Positions 25,898 through 37,427 of a stretch of DNA of 64,000 nt are shown piece after piece (within the stretch, counting starts at the first letter, position 1; every line of letters starts with the position of its first letter). Under the pieces are notes generated by a model. The model was not told the DNA's origin and did not search any database. It saw only the letters and a list, made by a program, of their open reading frames with translations. The stretch covers positions 1,550,001-1,614,000 of the forward strand of contig CM036620.1 of assembly GCA_020746105.1 (NCBI GenBank), read 5' to 3'. The position numbers and the translations under genes are program-made. This DNA is from Trogon surrucura. Its lineage: Eukaryota > Chordata > Aves > Trogoniformes > Trogonidae.

Positions 25898-28488
25898 ATG
25901 ATTGTCATGGAGAGTGTGGGTAGCTGTGAGTGCCAGCATATTAATCCTGCTGACATACTGCAGTAAGACAAGGATGTTGCTGTTAATGAAGGAAAAACAA
26001 AGACAATAATGGGGACATGTGAAACAGAAGGGCTAGTAAGCAATGGTCAAGTGCAAAAATTTGCTACCAAGGTATCTTAGCTACAGATACTACCTCTTGA
26101 GTGTTAAAATTGATTTTAAAATCAATAGGTGAAATAAGTTCTAACTACTGCTCCAGGTCACTTTTCTTGTCCACCATGAAATGGACAGGTAGCCACCCAC
26201 TCTGCTGCCCATGTCAGTCATGTCATAGGCTGACCCTGCAGTAGGAGGGGAAAGGCTAAATCCGACTTAGTTTGGGTGTTAAACGCAGTATGCCTGCCTG
26301 ATGGCAGTTTCTTCCCTTAGGTCGGGAGAAGCAGTCTTAGGAAACCCCCAGAGGACACTGCTATCACTTAGCTGTTGTTACAGTGTTTAATGCAGGTCAG
26401 GCTCCTGCCCTGGTGCAGACTGCCCATGTAAGTACTCTCTTAGATTCAACTGATGCAAATAAATAAAAGTTGACATGTTTAAATTTCTGCTAAATCTGCC
26501 AGTCAGTGGTCTTCTCACCTTTCCAATAAACCATATGTTCTACTTTCTTAATACATGAGTTCTAAGGATGCGAATAGCCTCTTTTCCATCCTGTGACCCG
26601 GCTGACCAACTTGCACATCTTCCCAGAGAAAACCAAGAGTAGAGCTCTTCAAGTTCCCATTGCTTCTCAGAGCAGTCTGTATGCAGTTTTACTACTAGTT
26701 CCTCTGCAGGTCAGAGAAAAAAACCCTTTTTCTGACATCTCGGTTCTAAGGGAGAGGTCAAGAATAGGTGCTAGGCAGGGGAACGTTATGACAATTGAAG
26801 CTCAGTACTGTTAAAAATAACAGGAAATCACAACTACGAGATAACCAGTCATTTACTGTTGTAAATGAAAATTGTTGAATATTTACTTAAATATGGCCAA
26901 GTTCAAAGACATTATCTGGAATGGAATGCATGCATAGATGCACCCATATGTGGAAATTAGAAGTAAACAAAACAAAGAAATCTATTCCACGGATCTAAAC
27001 TAATTCCCCTGTCTCTACTTGTAAATGCTGAAATTAGTTGGTCACATACCTTAAACATAAAGCAAAAAGAAATCTTCCATCTCTGAACAGCTCTCAAGCA
27101 ACTGGGATTTGAACCAGATTATGTTTACTTGCTTGAATAGCCTCCTTGGCATCTTTGAGATCCAGCTGGGAGGTGTACTGAGCAGTCTGCAAAATTCTTA
27201 CGCTTCTTTCAGGATAATCCAGATGGGCAGTTTACGGGAGCTACCTGTGTGCACTCCAGTTCCACACTAGGAATATGTTTGTATGGACTCAATATGGTTG
27301 TGTTGAATTTTAGTGGTCAGAAGGAATTAGACTTGAAGTTCACTTTCTAATTTCTTATAGTGGTTTCAATCTCCAAACAAGCCCTTATTTGTCATTTGTG
27401 CAAACTTTTCCTGCAAGAGAAGTTTACTTGAGTAAGAGTAAGTTAAAGTCTCAGAATGTAGATGTTTTCTGAGTTGTGGGAGCTTAGCAGTTTTCAGGAT
27501 TGAGCCTAGAAGCATGTATTTTTTTTTTTTGCTTTCAGACATGTTTTCAGTACCTGAAATGAAACTGAGGACCATATAAAAATGAATGCACAATTGTCCT
27601 GTTGCTGTAGTTCTGTTAGAGAAAGTGGCTGGCATCTGGACAAAGCCAAATTTTACATGAACATATTAACCAGTCTTACTGCTCTCAAACTTCCATTACT
27701 TTTCATTATAAAGGTAGCCGAGTCAGCTTTTTTTATGGCAGTTATCAGCATTATGGTATGAGGGAAAAGACACTGGAATTCTCTAGTGGACCGTTTTCTC
27801 CAGGTGAAGTTTAGCATAATGATTTCAGCAGAGGAGAAGTCATGAGAGCAGAAACCCTTTGTAGCAGCGAAGTCAGTCAGATTTTAGTGGGGGAAGAAGT
27901 GCTTGTAGACTGGGAGATCGGCAAGCCCGGGGAATTTGAGAGCTGTCTCTTGATCTGTTGTACTCCCGGGTGTAGCACAGTGGAGTGTGGATCCCTGAGG
28001 TGGCCTTCTCTGTAATGACAGAGACTTGAGTAAAACCACATCAGGTACTGAATAACAGAAAAAGCTTATTTTGTCATTAGATGGTCCCTCCATGATGGAA
28101 AAACCTACCCATGGGGCTGGAATGGTTTTATTTCTCTCTGGACTTTTTTCTTTGAGCCCTTTACCCTGAAGAAGACCGAAGAAGAGTGGAGGGACCTTCA
28201 TGCTTTACCCTCCAATCTGCACTAAGTTTCTCATTTTATCACAGAGCCTCTTGGCGTTGTGTGCTGTGCTGTTCTTCCTACGTCACGGCGTTTGCCAAGG
28301 TGTGCTGTCCGTGTGCTTCCCGGTGTCACTGCTTCCATGTGCTAAGAAACACGCCTAAGTAGTACAGTGTGCCTCTTTGTTGAATTCTTCACAGAGCCCA
28401 ACAAAAGCAAGTTTGTCCCATACTTCAAATTTGTATTTGTTTCATCTTTTAAGTAAAAAAATCTGAGGAAAGGCTGAAAGGCCTCTAC
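25898..28488. other. non-coding stretch
   Basis: An exact 18-bp palindrome is at 26109-26126. 26703-26816 (plus) follows a strong acceptor (actagttcctctgcag) with an open frame VREKNPFSDISVLRER..., but has no strong donor. 27366-27543 (minus) has an acceptor but contains a 12-base A run. Neither is called as an exon. Confidence 0.35.
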
Positions 28489-28633
28489 CATCTCCTGTGC
28501 TGTGAACAAGGGGTTTGCATATGAAGGGGTCCACCTCATAGCAAGATCCGCGGAGAAGAGCACTGAACCACTCTGCAATGGCAAGAGGAACCTGGGGAAA
28601 TCGTATCAAGTCAGATGAAATAGTCTGACCTAC
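28489..28633 (-). CDS. candidate internal coding exon, minus strand
   Basis: On the minus strand, acceptor ccaataaattgttttgcag is followed by 48 codons in phase 0 (VGQTISSDLIRFPQVPLA, IAEWFSALLRGSCYEVD, PFICKPLVHSTGD) plus one spare base, then a moderate donor GATG|gtagag. A second in-frame acceptor (gatttccccag) lies inside it. The peptide looks like part of a folded domain, but I recognise no family. It fits in phase between candidate exons at 34115-34309 and at 20401 or 25122. Confidence 0.25.
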
Positions 28634-31600
28634 CTGCAAAACAATTTATTGGTGTTATTTTGGAAAAGTTTTTGGCTGTACACCCAGCCACTGGATTACA
28701 CATGGCCATGTTTATGGTCAGGAATGAGTGGGTAAACACTGGTGTGGGTTAAGGAGTAATAAATTTCCATCAGAACCAATTAAAATTTTACTGTGTATAA
28801 AAGCCCACACTAAGGTTTTTATGATTTTAGGGCTTGTATGCCCAATCAAAATCCTACCTTGTGATTACAGTGAAAGGTTCAATTTTATGATCAAGACCTA
28901 AAGTGAGAAATATGTCTAACCTAGTTATTTTGATAAGAATGCAAATATGCCAGTTATGTTAACAATTTCAACATTCCTTTTTTGGCAGAAATCTATGTCA
29001 AGTTAAAAAAAAATGCATGTCACTGGTGGTTAGGGGTTTAGGCATCGTGCTGAACCTGAACTTACTGCCCAGTTGCAGTGCTGTGCTTTGCACTATTCCA
29101 AATCAAGAATTAAGTGACTTAGTTGCATTCTGGCACTGTGCGTTTCTGTTTGCCAGGTACAGGCTAAATGGGCTTTAATTACCCAGTGCAAGCTGGCAAG
29201 TGAGGCCAACCTCTATTTTGCCCTTGGAGGTGAAATGTGATACTTTCACATGTGCTCTTTGAAAATAGGTGTGTCATTTTGGGCTATGTTTGAAGTTCCA
29301 CCTTACATTGTACGTTCTGAAATAAGGATACACTCTAAAATATGAATTTTCTGCCAATAAAACTTAAGTTTCTATAGTCTCAATTTGAGTTACAAACTAG
29401 AAGTTAAAAAATTTTTTTAGATTTGTTTTTTAGTTTACTTTTATGTTTTTATTAAATCTTTCACCTTTTAATTCGGTGTTCTTTGACGAGGAGGGTGATA
29501 AAGAAATGAGAGAGAGTTATAAGACAGGAATTGATAAAAGTCTTATTTGCTGTTTTGGAGTCTTGTGCAAGCAGCTAAAGCTCTTGGAACAGAACCAATC
29601 TTTCTGTGAAAGCTTTATTGATTACACAGAGAAAAGTCCATTTTAAACACTTTCACAGTGCTGTGTTGCCTGAGGAAGCAAAACCTATTACACTTAGATT
29701 ATGAACTTTTTGTTTATGAACTCGGCTGTCTTAGTGGACAGCTGGCAGAAAGTAGCATTATTATTTCCTCTGTCTATAAAGCAGAGTTATTAAAAAACCC
29801 GTGTTTTTTCCCATGAGTGTCCTGCTGCTGTTTTCAAAACTAGATGCAGCATGAAGTGCTTTGCCACGTGCTGCAGCTGGAGCCAGGGCACGCTGCTGCA
29901 AAGGTTTTTCAGGACAGACAACTTCCACCATCTGGATCTCGAGGCAATGTGTGTGCCACACACCTCTAATCAATAAAATCTGGGCTGTAATCTCTGATTA
30001 ATGTTTCTGTAATTATTCCAGTTGCTTCAGACATTTATCTAGCTGTAGGTCATTTAGTTGTGTTAGGAGAATTACTCAAATATATCTGTAGTTAAATAAG
30101 CTGTGAAATAAGCTATGCACACAACTATCACTCATCAGCCTGAGTGCTGCTTTTTACATCAAGAATTTCCCCTTTTACTGAAAGAAATGTGTAAGAAAGA
30201 AAGATGAGGGAGATAAGAGCGAGAACTTATCCTTTACTACTTTAGTTGGTTGAATGTTAGGTTGCAGTTGAAGATAGTGTGAGTTTCGAAGGAGCTTTTC
30301 TTGCAAGACATCTGTCTCACGGGGGGAAAATAAAAATCGATGTTGGTACTGGGGAAGGTGACAGGAGAAGAGTAGGGAAGGGCACGGTGTCTCAACTCAA
30401 ACCAGCAGCAGCTGAGAGATGGGGGCAGAGCAGGTTGTCTCTGCGTGTGGTGCTTGAGATTGGAGCTGTTGGCCCCCGAATAATTCCTAGAGAGCAGAAA
30501 AGGTGAATTGCAACTGTTCCTGCATTTCTCCTTGTCTGTGGTGATGGGCCTGACATTTGATGTCTCACTGAGGGTGAAATGATGTGACCTGCTTGTGCAG
30601 GCACTGGGTCTTCTTTCAGTTTGTGCTCTTGTGATCAGCCCAGCTGAGGAGGGTACTTCTAGTTAGTTAACTCCTAGTTGATTAAATTGACTCTGAAACA
30701 TCATCTTCAAAGACTTTCTTTTTGTAAAAAATCTTGCCCCAGAGGTTCAAAGCATGTAGAGGGAAGGGTGAAAATGAGAAGAACCTTACTTAGTTTTCAC
30801 CTAAATATCTCCTTGGAGCCTACACTTCTTTTCACTCCAACTGACCCTCTTTTCTGACTGAGAATCAGATTGTGCTGTGCACGGCATGTTTTCTCTGTCC
30901 TCTTATGATACCTTGTCAGCTTGACAAGTTTAAATGACTCATTGGACTTTTGTTTTCAGCAACAAAATAGAAAAGGAAACCTTATTTCTGATTGCCATTA
31001 ACTAGCATGTTGAATGAATGCTAACCAATACAGTTCTGTCTTGGTAAATGGACCGTGTTTGCGTTTGCTTCCCTTGGAAGTGTATTTGGTGACACTGTTG
31101 ATTTTATTAATAGCGCTGTGGCACAGAGCCTGCAGCTCCCAGGAGTGGGCTGGCTCACGTGCTTAGGGGGTATCTTTGCACCCGTCCGATTTTGGTTCAC
31201 TGCTAGTTGTGGAGTGCCCCTCGCAGTAACTCAGATAAGCTGCTTCTACACCAGCACTAATGGATCAGCGTGAGACAAGCGATAGAGGGAAGCACTGCAC
31301 ATGGACCCGGGATGCTGCTGTCTTCACAAGATGCTGCCAGTGAGACGGCGCTTCAAGACCGACTGCTTCCTTTCCATCCGACATGCTCAGATGTGTTTGA
31401 TTACTCGGAAAAGAACTGAAATGTAATAGGTACCATTATTCTTGAGTTCACTTTGGAATGTAGCCCAGTGCTAGACACTGAGATAATTATCACAGTGGAG
31501 TTCACAGTTTAAGTCTGGAAAAAGAAATGATGTGAACCAACTCTTGTTCTGTAGATATCCCATTGTTCTTAGGATAGAGGCTGAAAAAAGGTCCGAGATG

Positions 31601-34114
31601 TGACGAAAGCTGAGTAAAGGTCCCAGATTCACTTGTTAGTACAGCTCCTTCTTTTAGGTTCCTATCTCTTTTGAGTTCTTTGTTCATTTTTCTTCCAGAC
31701 TGCTGACGCAGTATTATACACCTGATCTAAAGGCCCCTGAAGTTAATGGAGAAGAACTCTCTGACTTCAGATTTTGGTTTGTACCCTTCCTATTAAGTCA
31801 TTTCTGAAAGTGCTCTCAGCAGTGCTAGCTGGTGTGAGCAGCACCAGCAAGAAATACGGTCACTTCAGTTTGGAAGTACCTAAATACTATGTATTGTGAG
31901 CATTGCCATTTCGATAACTTGCATTCTGAATAAAACAATGCTGCAGTGTCACATACATGGGACCCAACTGTAAATTCCGCTTTTTCTGCTTCTTTACCAG
32001 GAAATGTTTTAGCTTCCACTACCTTATTGTATTTGGCAAAGCAGTTGAAACTCTAAACCCATGTTGTTTTTAGAGGTGTTTTACCTCAATTTAGAAGTTC
32101 TCAAGTATTTTGTGTTTTCTGAAATAGTGTTCGGTGAATAAATATGGGCCTTGAAAATGAAGTTAATGTTTGTGATCTTTAATCGGTTAGCTAGATATGA
32201 TGTTTCTGGCTGACAACAACACCTGATGTATCTGTGGTATCTCAGACTTCACTACCTCAAAGGATGAGTGGTATTGACAAGCTTTGAATTGGGCTCTTTG
32301 GTTTTATTGAATTTTAATTAAAAAAGAATTGGAGATCCATGAAGTCGTCACTTGAAAGGGAAGATAGTATGAGTGAAAAATTGTATGAGTAAGTTGCAAA
32401 TACACCTACAACTACCAGCCAGGCACTTCAAGGCCAAACTGAACTCTTCAGGCAACGTTAGTTGAATTTAACTTAATTAACCTTCATCTATCTACTTTGT
32501 AATGTTATCTTATTTACAGATGTTTTTTCTCTTCTGAGCCTTTCGATAGGCTGTAACCTTGTACAGTGTATAAAAAAATCTCGACTTCTATTTCTGTGTA
32601 TTATTCACAATGTGGTGGTGAAATCTTGTCTTACTCATATACCATGTTTGCACGCTACATGTTCAACACACAGCAGCCTAGGACTTTCAGCTGAGTATAG
32701 ATTTTATGTACCCCTGACAATTTAGGGAAACTTAAAAAATAATTTCAAAACTAAGTACAGGTCACGTTAATCTGACTTTCAGGAAGTGGAGAATTAACAA
32801 CTAGAAATACAACACTTTTAAATAGAGTTTAACTCCATGTGTGGCTGGGGTAGCTATGAGAGGAAGGCCCTGTTATAAAAATAATGCTTTAGATAAACTG
32901 GGTATTTCAGTTGCATTTTTAACTTGACATTTTTCCCCTGATCTCCAATATCTTTTAAACTCGTCTTCTCTCTGTGTCTTGGTCCATAGACTTATGGAGA
33001 ACCATCATTCTTCATTATCTTGACTTTTGAGGTAGTAAGTGGTTGGGACATCATCATATCTGCACAAAACTTTTTCTTTTAGCCAGATCACATTAATCTC
33101 CTGGGTTTTCTTTGTATAATTTAGTAACATGAGATTAGAGGAGTAAGATGCTGGAGCTATATTTGCCCTTTTAGAAGATACTAGATACTAAAAGAAGGCC
33201 CTCCTGTTAAGTGAATTTTTATATTGCATGCTGGGCATGAATTCAAAACCACTGTTACGCTTGGAACATAAATGACTGAAAAAAATAAAACTAGAGCAGA
33301 CAATAAATAGAACTCCAGGGGTGTGCTTTTACTGCCTTAGCGAAATGAATTCATTGTGATCATGAAAATTATTACGATATTACTAATGAAAGAATTTTTC
33401 TGGGAAACAGACCAGGCTGTCTCATTTGCACAAATTCAGACCTTTTCCACTGGAGTTCAGTCAGGGCTGTTTTTTTATCTCTTGCAAATTGCCATGTACA
33501 GTTGTGATAGAAACATTAAATAGCGACAGCAAACCCCCATTAGACACCCCCAGAGCAAATTGTTCTCAGTTGACTCGTGGCACTGAACAGGTGGGTGGGA
33601 TTTAATGTTCAAGAGCAATAAAAAAAATCCTTCATTCAAGAACAGTACGTTAAAAGAAATAAGAGGATGCATAGTAACAGCATTTTTATTCAATTACTTG
33701 GAAAGAAATTTGGCCTTTGTGTCCCCTCCAACAGACTTCCTCACATGAAAATGTTACATCATACATGGACATGAATTTTTGTTTTAATCTGTTAAACGTA
33801 TGCACATAACAGACTTGTCAAGAAGAAACCTTTTTAGTTGGAAGTTATACAGTAATCCCATTATTTTCTTGCTAGGGTTCTCTTCTTTGTCTGGTAGATT
33901 GGCATTTTTCAAAGTGGTTAACATAGCTTAGCTTTTAAAATCATTTTGAATTATCTGGTCTGATAGACTTCAGATGAAGGTAGAATGATTTTTGTGGTAA
34001 CGAGACACAGCTGAAATTCAATCCAAATATCTGAAAGTCCAACTTACTGTAGGCTGCTATCCTGATAATTAGAACGTTACATCCAGAGTGCTCCTTTCTT
34101 GTAAATTTACATAC
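28634..34114. other. non-coding stretch
   Basis: No supported exon. 31050-31400 is unusual for the window in having more than ten CpG dinucleotides in about 350 bases. Otherwise AT-rich unique sequence with many TAAT-type motifs. Confidence 0.4.
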
Positions 34115-34309
34115 TGTTTTAAACTTGGTTACTTTCTTCTTCCTTTGTTTATAAGGGAGAGTGTTGGAAATATCCTGGTCTCCCACTAATCTAGATCCAA
34201 ATTCAGTCATGTACGCGGTGGTTGTGGAAAACAGATAGCGTCCAGGCGCAATACTATCAACTGCAGCCACTACACTGTATTTCTTTTGAACACTACACTG
34301 TTGTTTCAA
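34115..34309 (-). CDS. candidate internal coding exon (195 bp), minus strand
   Basis: On the minus strand there is a long pyrimidine tract (cctctcttttccattcccacatattatcttcatag), then 65 codons in phase 0 and a good donor ACA|gtatgta. The peptide includes KKYSVVAAVDSIAPGRYLF, STTTAYMTEFGSRLVGDQD and a basic end KQRKKKVTKFKT. CpGs are more frequent inside than outside, as in conserved coding sequence. An in-frame stop lies just before the acceptor, so the exon edge is sharp. It joins in phase with the candidate exons on both sides. No known family is recognised, and the piece is short enough for chance to explain it. Confidence 0.35.
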
Positions 34310-35257
34310 CTATGAAGATAATATGTGGGAATGGAAAAGAGAGGTAAACACCCCAGCGTATGATTCTCTCTTCTGTCTTTGCTAAGAAGAAAAACAGAAT
34401 AACAAATAAATCTCATATATAAATAAATCAATTTTTTACTAAGTAGTAGTCCCACAATACGTTATTTCTGTTAGGAACAAAGGTTGATACTGTTTTCTTC
34501 ACAATTTGCATTTTACACTCTTGTAGGAGTAGAAGTAGAAATCATTTTTGTAACAACGAGTCTATGAAATTTTCTAGTAGTAAAAGTTTGGGAGTTTTGC
34601 ATGTTGGTAATTATTATGCAGTTGCTTTTACTAGCATTACCAATAAAGCAAAAAAATAGGCAAATTTAATAAGTCGTTCTCTTAGAGACGAAAGGTGCAG
34701 GTATCTTCTTTGTTAGACTAAAACAGGAGAAAATCTCTTGAAGCAACTGAGTTCTCAGTTAAGATCCCCTTTTTAGAATCATGAGCTAAAATTACGAGGG
34801 ACACTTGTATCTTTTTTTTTCCTCCAGATATCAATATGCAATTCCTTGTTTGTTTAAATGGGTAGATGGACATTAATCATTCGGACATTTATAATCTGTA
34901 TTCGGAGCAGAGTAGTGCTTAGTAAAGAAAGCCTAAGGCCACTCCTTCAACAAAGGGAAGAAAACTAAATGCTGACTGATTGCCAATTTATCTGAGCATT
35001 GACCCCTCCGTGTGCAGAGCGAGGCAGGAGTCCTCTTAAGGGAGTTTGTCCTTGGCCACTTAAATTTGTGCGTAGAGCAGATGCACAGGGGTAGCGTGCT
35101 CTGCCTACATCTTGCGTTTCCCAGTGCTTTAGTGCTTAGGTTTGCTTTGTGTTTCTTATTTAATTAACGCACATTGGAGGAAGAAGGGGTGACAACTTGT
35201 TCATGATACTTTATTGCAGTCTTATTAATTCTGCACTTGTGGAGCGTTAGACCTTAC

Positions 35258-35434
35258 ACAACATAAGAGAAAAAGGGACGTGGCGCACCTCTGTCTTGCA
35301 GGAGAATTTGCTGCAAGGAGCAGTTTAGCTGCAGGATACAGTGCTAGTGCCAGTTCACTGGGGGCGTAGAAGTCAGGTGGCAAAGGATAGTCAAGTCCTG
35401 AAGTTGTTACTGTTGTTATATTTTCCTTAAGCAT
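35258..35434 (-). CDS. candidate first coding exon, minus strand
   Basis: An ATG at 35434 (minus strand) opens 59 codons to a strong donor TGT|gtaagg. Peptide: MLKENITTVTTSGLDYP, LPPDFYAPSELALALYP, AAKLLLAANSPARQRCA, then a hydrophobic SLFLLCC end. Without splicing the frame runs on to a stop at 35225, and an AATAAA lies 10 bases later (35210-35215, minus strand), so the alternative is a terminal segment. Phase 0 at the donor matches the exon at 34115-34309. No recognised domain. Confidence 0.25.
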
Positions 35435-37368
35435 CTAAGTTTCTTCAATTTTTTGGCAACCAAGGAAATTACTGTGCTGATTCCTGTTGTTTTCCGATGC
35501 AGGGCTTCCTAAATTTTGTAGGAGTACAAGACCCGATTCCGTATTGAGTACCTGACACCGTGACTGAGATGTTGGCACATCATTTCTAAGTCCCTGAGGA
35601 ATGTTCTTCAGCGTTTTCCTATTGCTGCCAGGTAGTTACCTGTTGTGAGGCTCACACCCAAAACTTGGGGTATATATCGCAATATGCAGAGATTTAATTT
35701 TCTCTAGAATTCACGGACCCGAGAGCCTCTGCTGCTTCAGGATGCAAAGTTATCTGGGCTATGTCGTTCTGTTGTTCAAGTGTAGTGTATTGAGATAATT
35801 TCTTACGCAGCTAGTGAGATATACACACGTGTCACTGTGTAATTGCGCTCGTAGGCATCCAAGAATGACTCTAAGATTACTTCAAAAGCACGCTGAGATT
35901 ACTTTAAGAGCACATTGATGATTGTTTTAGTTTTCTAATGTTTTCCATCTTCTTTCTTAGGCATGTCACAGTATGATTTACAATAATTGGCGTGTCTACT
36001 AGTGATATGTAGTAACATGCCATTTGAAAAGAGAAAGAAGTTCCATCTTGTTAATATTCCATATTTCATTTGATCGGCTCAGTGAGCCTTTACGTATGTA
36101 TTCATGAGACTGTGCCCATAGATGAATGTGGAGGTGGAATTACCAAGAAAACCAAATAGAGAATGTTAAAAATGATCCATGAAAGGTTTCAAACTCTTCA
36201 GTTCTCTGACAAGAATTATAACTAGAACAGAAATGTTACAAAAGTTAACAAAAAACTAGCCTGGAAAATGGCAGCAGGTAGATTAATTGTAATGACACTG
36301 ACTGTAACAATGGAGAAGAAAGGTGGAAATCTTAGTCATTGTATTTGGAGAACTTTGATGTCATCATATTTCAGTTGCTCTCAGATGTTGCAGCATGGAG
36401 AAATAAGTAGTTGTAACAGAACTACAGATAAATTGGTTAATTTCGTATGACTTTTACATTAAGGTTTCAATTCCCATTATTGGAATTGCAATTTAAAAAA
36501 TATTTTTCTATTAATTTTCTTTATAAGACTATCATGCGAATAGTTTATATTGACTGATAAGAATTGATTTGAAATTTTTCTTGCTTTGTCTTCATTTCAA
36601 TGGCAGTAGTCGTAACCAAAGTGGAAAAGAGTCACAAATTGTAAAAAGAAAAAAAGGCAACAGTTTATGATATGCCTAAATTACTCTGAAGTGTTACTAC
36701 CTTTTTCTCTACTTAAGTTCCTGTTTGAATCTCACAGTGCTTTCCAAGTAATTTATGAGCAAAACACTGCTGCAGGTATACAAGAGAAATTTTCAAGCTA
36801 GAAACTTTAGGATTTCTGATATGCCCCATATTATGGTCTGGATGAAGGGTACCTCAAAAAGTTTTGAAGATACTAATTGTGTAAGCCCAGATTTTCCAAC
36901 AGAAAAATGTTGCAGGATACATTGAGTAAAATCCTATTATTTGTACAGGATTTAACACGCTGAGACGTACAAGATCTTTTGCCACTTAGAAACAGGAAAT
37001 TTATCAGGCCGCTACTATCGTTTTAGTCAAATACATGTTTTAAACAACTCTATATTAAGATGTTTACTTTCTTTATCTCAAATTGCAAAAAGCATCTGTT
37101 ACATTTATCTTGAGCTGTGTGTTTGAAGGCCACTTTGCCTCAGTTTCACACGCGTTAATAGCTGGCTACATATTGCACCTAATTTTTATAGTGTGACAGT
37201 TGTGTTTATGTTAGGAAATGTTCCCTGGGGGATGTCTAGGTAGAAGAAAAACCTAAAACCAACAATCAAAAAGTAATTTCAATGCTATCTGGCAGAGGTT
37301 TGTAAGTTTATTGAAGGCAAAACTTCTGCCAGCAGTGACAAGGATGCTTTCTCTACTACTTGATACAG
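35435..37368. other. non-coding stretch
   Basis: No exon supported. It contains a 21-base imperfect hairpin at 36468-36488 (CAATTCC arms) and AT-rich unique DNA. A pyrimidine-rich acceptor closes it at 37368. Confidence 0.4.
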
Positions 37369-37427
37369 GTCAAGATATTAGAAGAGTTGTTGTGATGCTG
37401 GATGAACCGACCCAGAAAAAAATAACG
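37369..37427 (+). CDS. coding exon (59 bp), unrecognised gene
   Basis: Acceptor gctttctctactacttgatacag and donor ACG|gtgagt flank 59 bases. The single open frame takes two leading bases, then QDIRRVVVMLDEPTQKKIT in phase 0; the other frames stop inside. The hydrophobic VVVML core followed by acidic and basic residues resembles a beta strand with a turn. It joins in phase 0 with the exon at 44300. An in-frame extension upstream (to 37311) lacks a good acceptor. Which exon precedes it is unknown: the preceding one must leave one base over, which the exon at 3127 does not, so any link to the 0-4 kb cluster needs further exons. Confidence 0.45.

Noticed and set aside
27366-27635. Minus-strand frame with two acceptor-like sites
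   Set aside because: It contains a 12-base A run coding for lysines and has no good donor; likely a chance opening.
30035-30053. miR-9-like string ttatctagctgtaggt
   Set aside because: The 5' half of mature miR-9 is absent and there is no complementary arm within 60 bases.
33028-33047. let-7-like string tgaggtagtaagtggttggg
   Set aside because: The downstream sequence cannot pair with it to form a let-7 hairpin and the seed-distal part differs, so it is a chance match.
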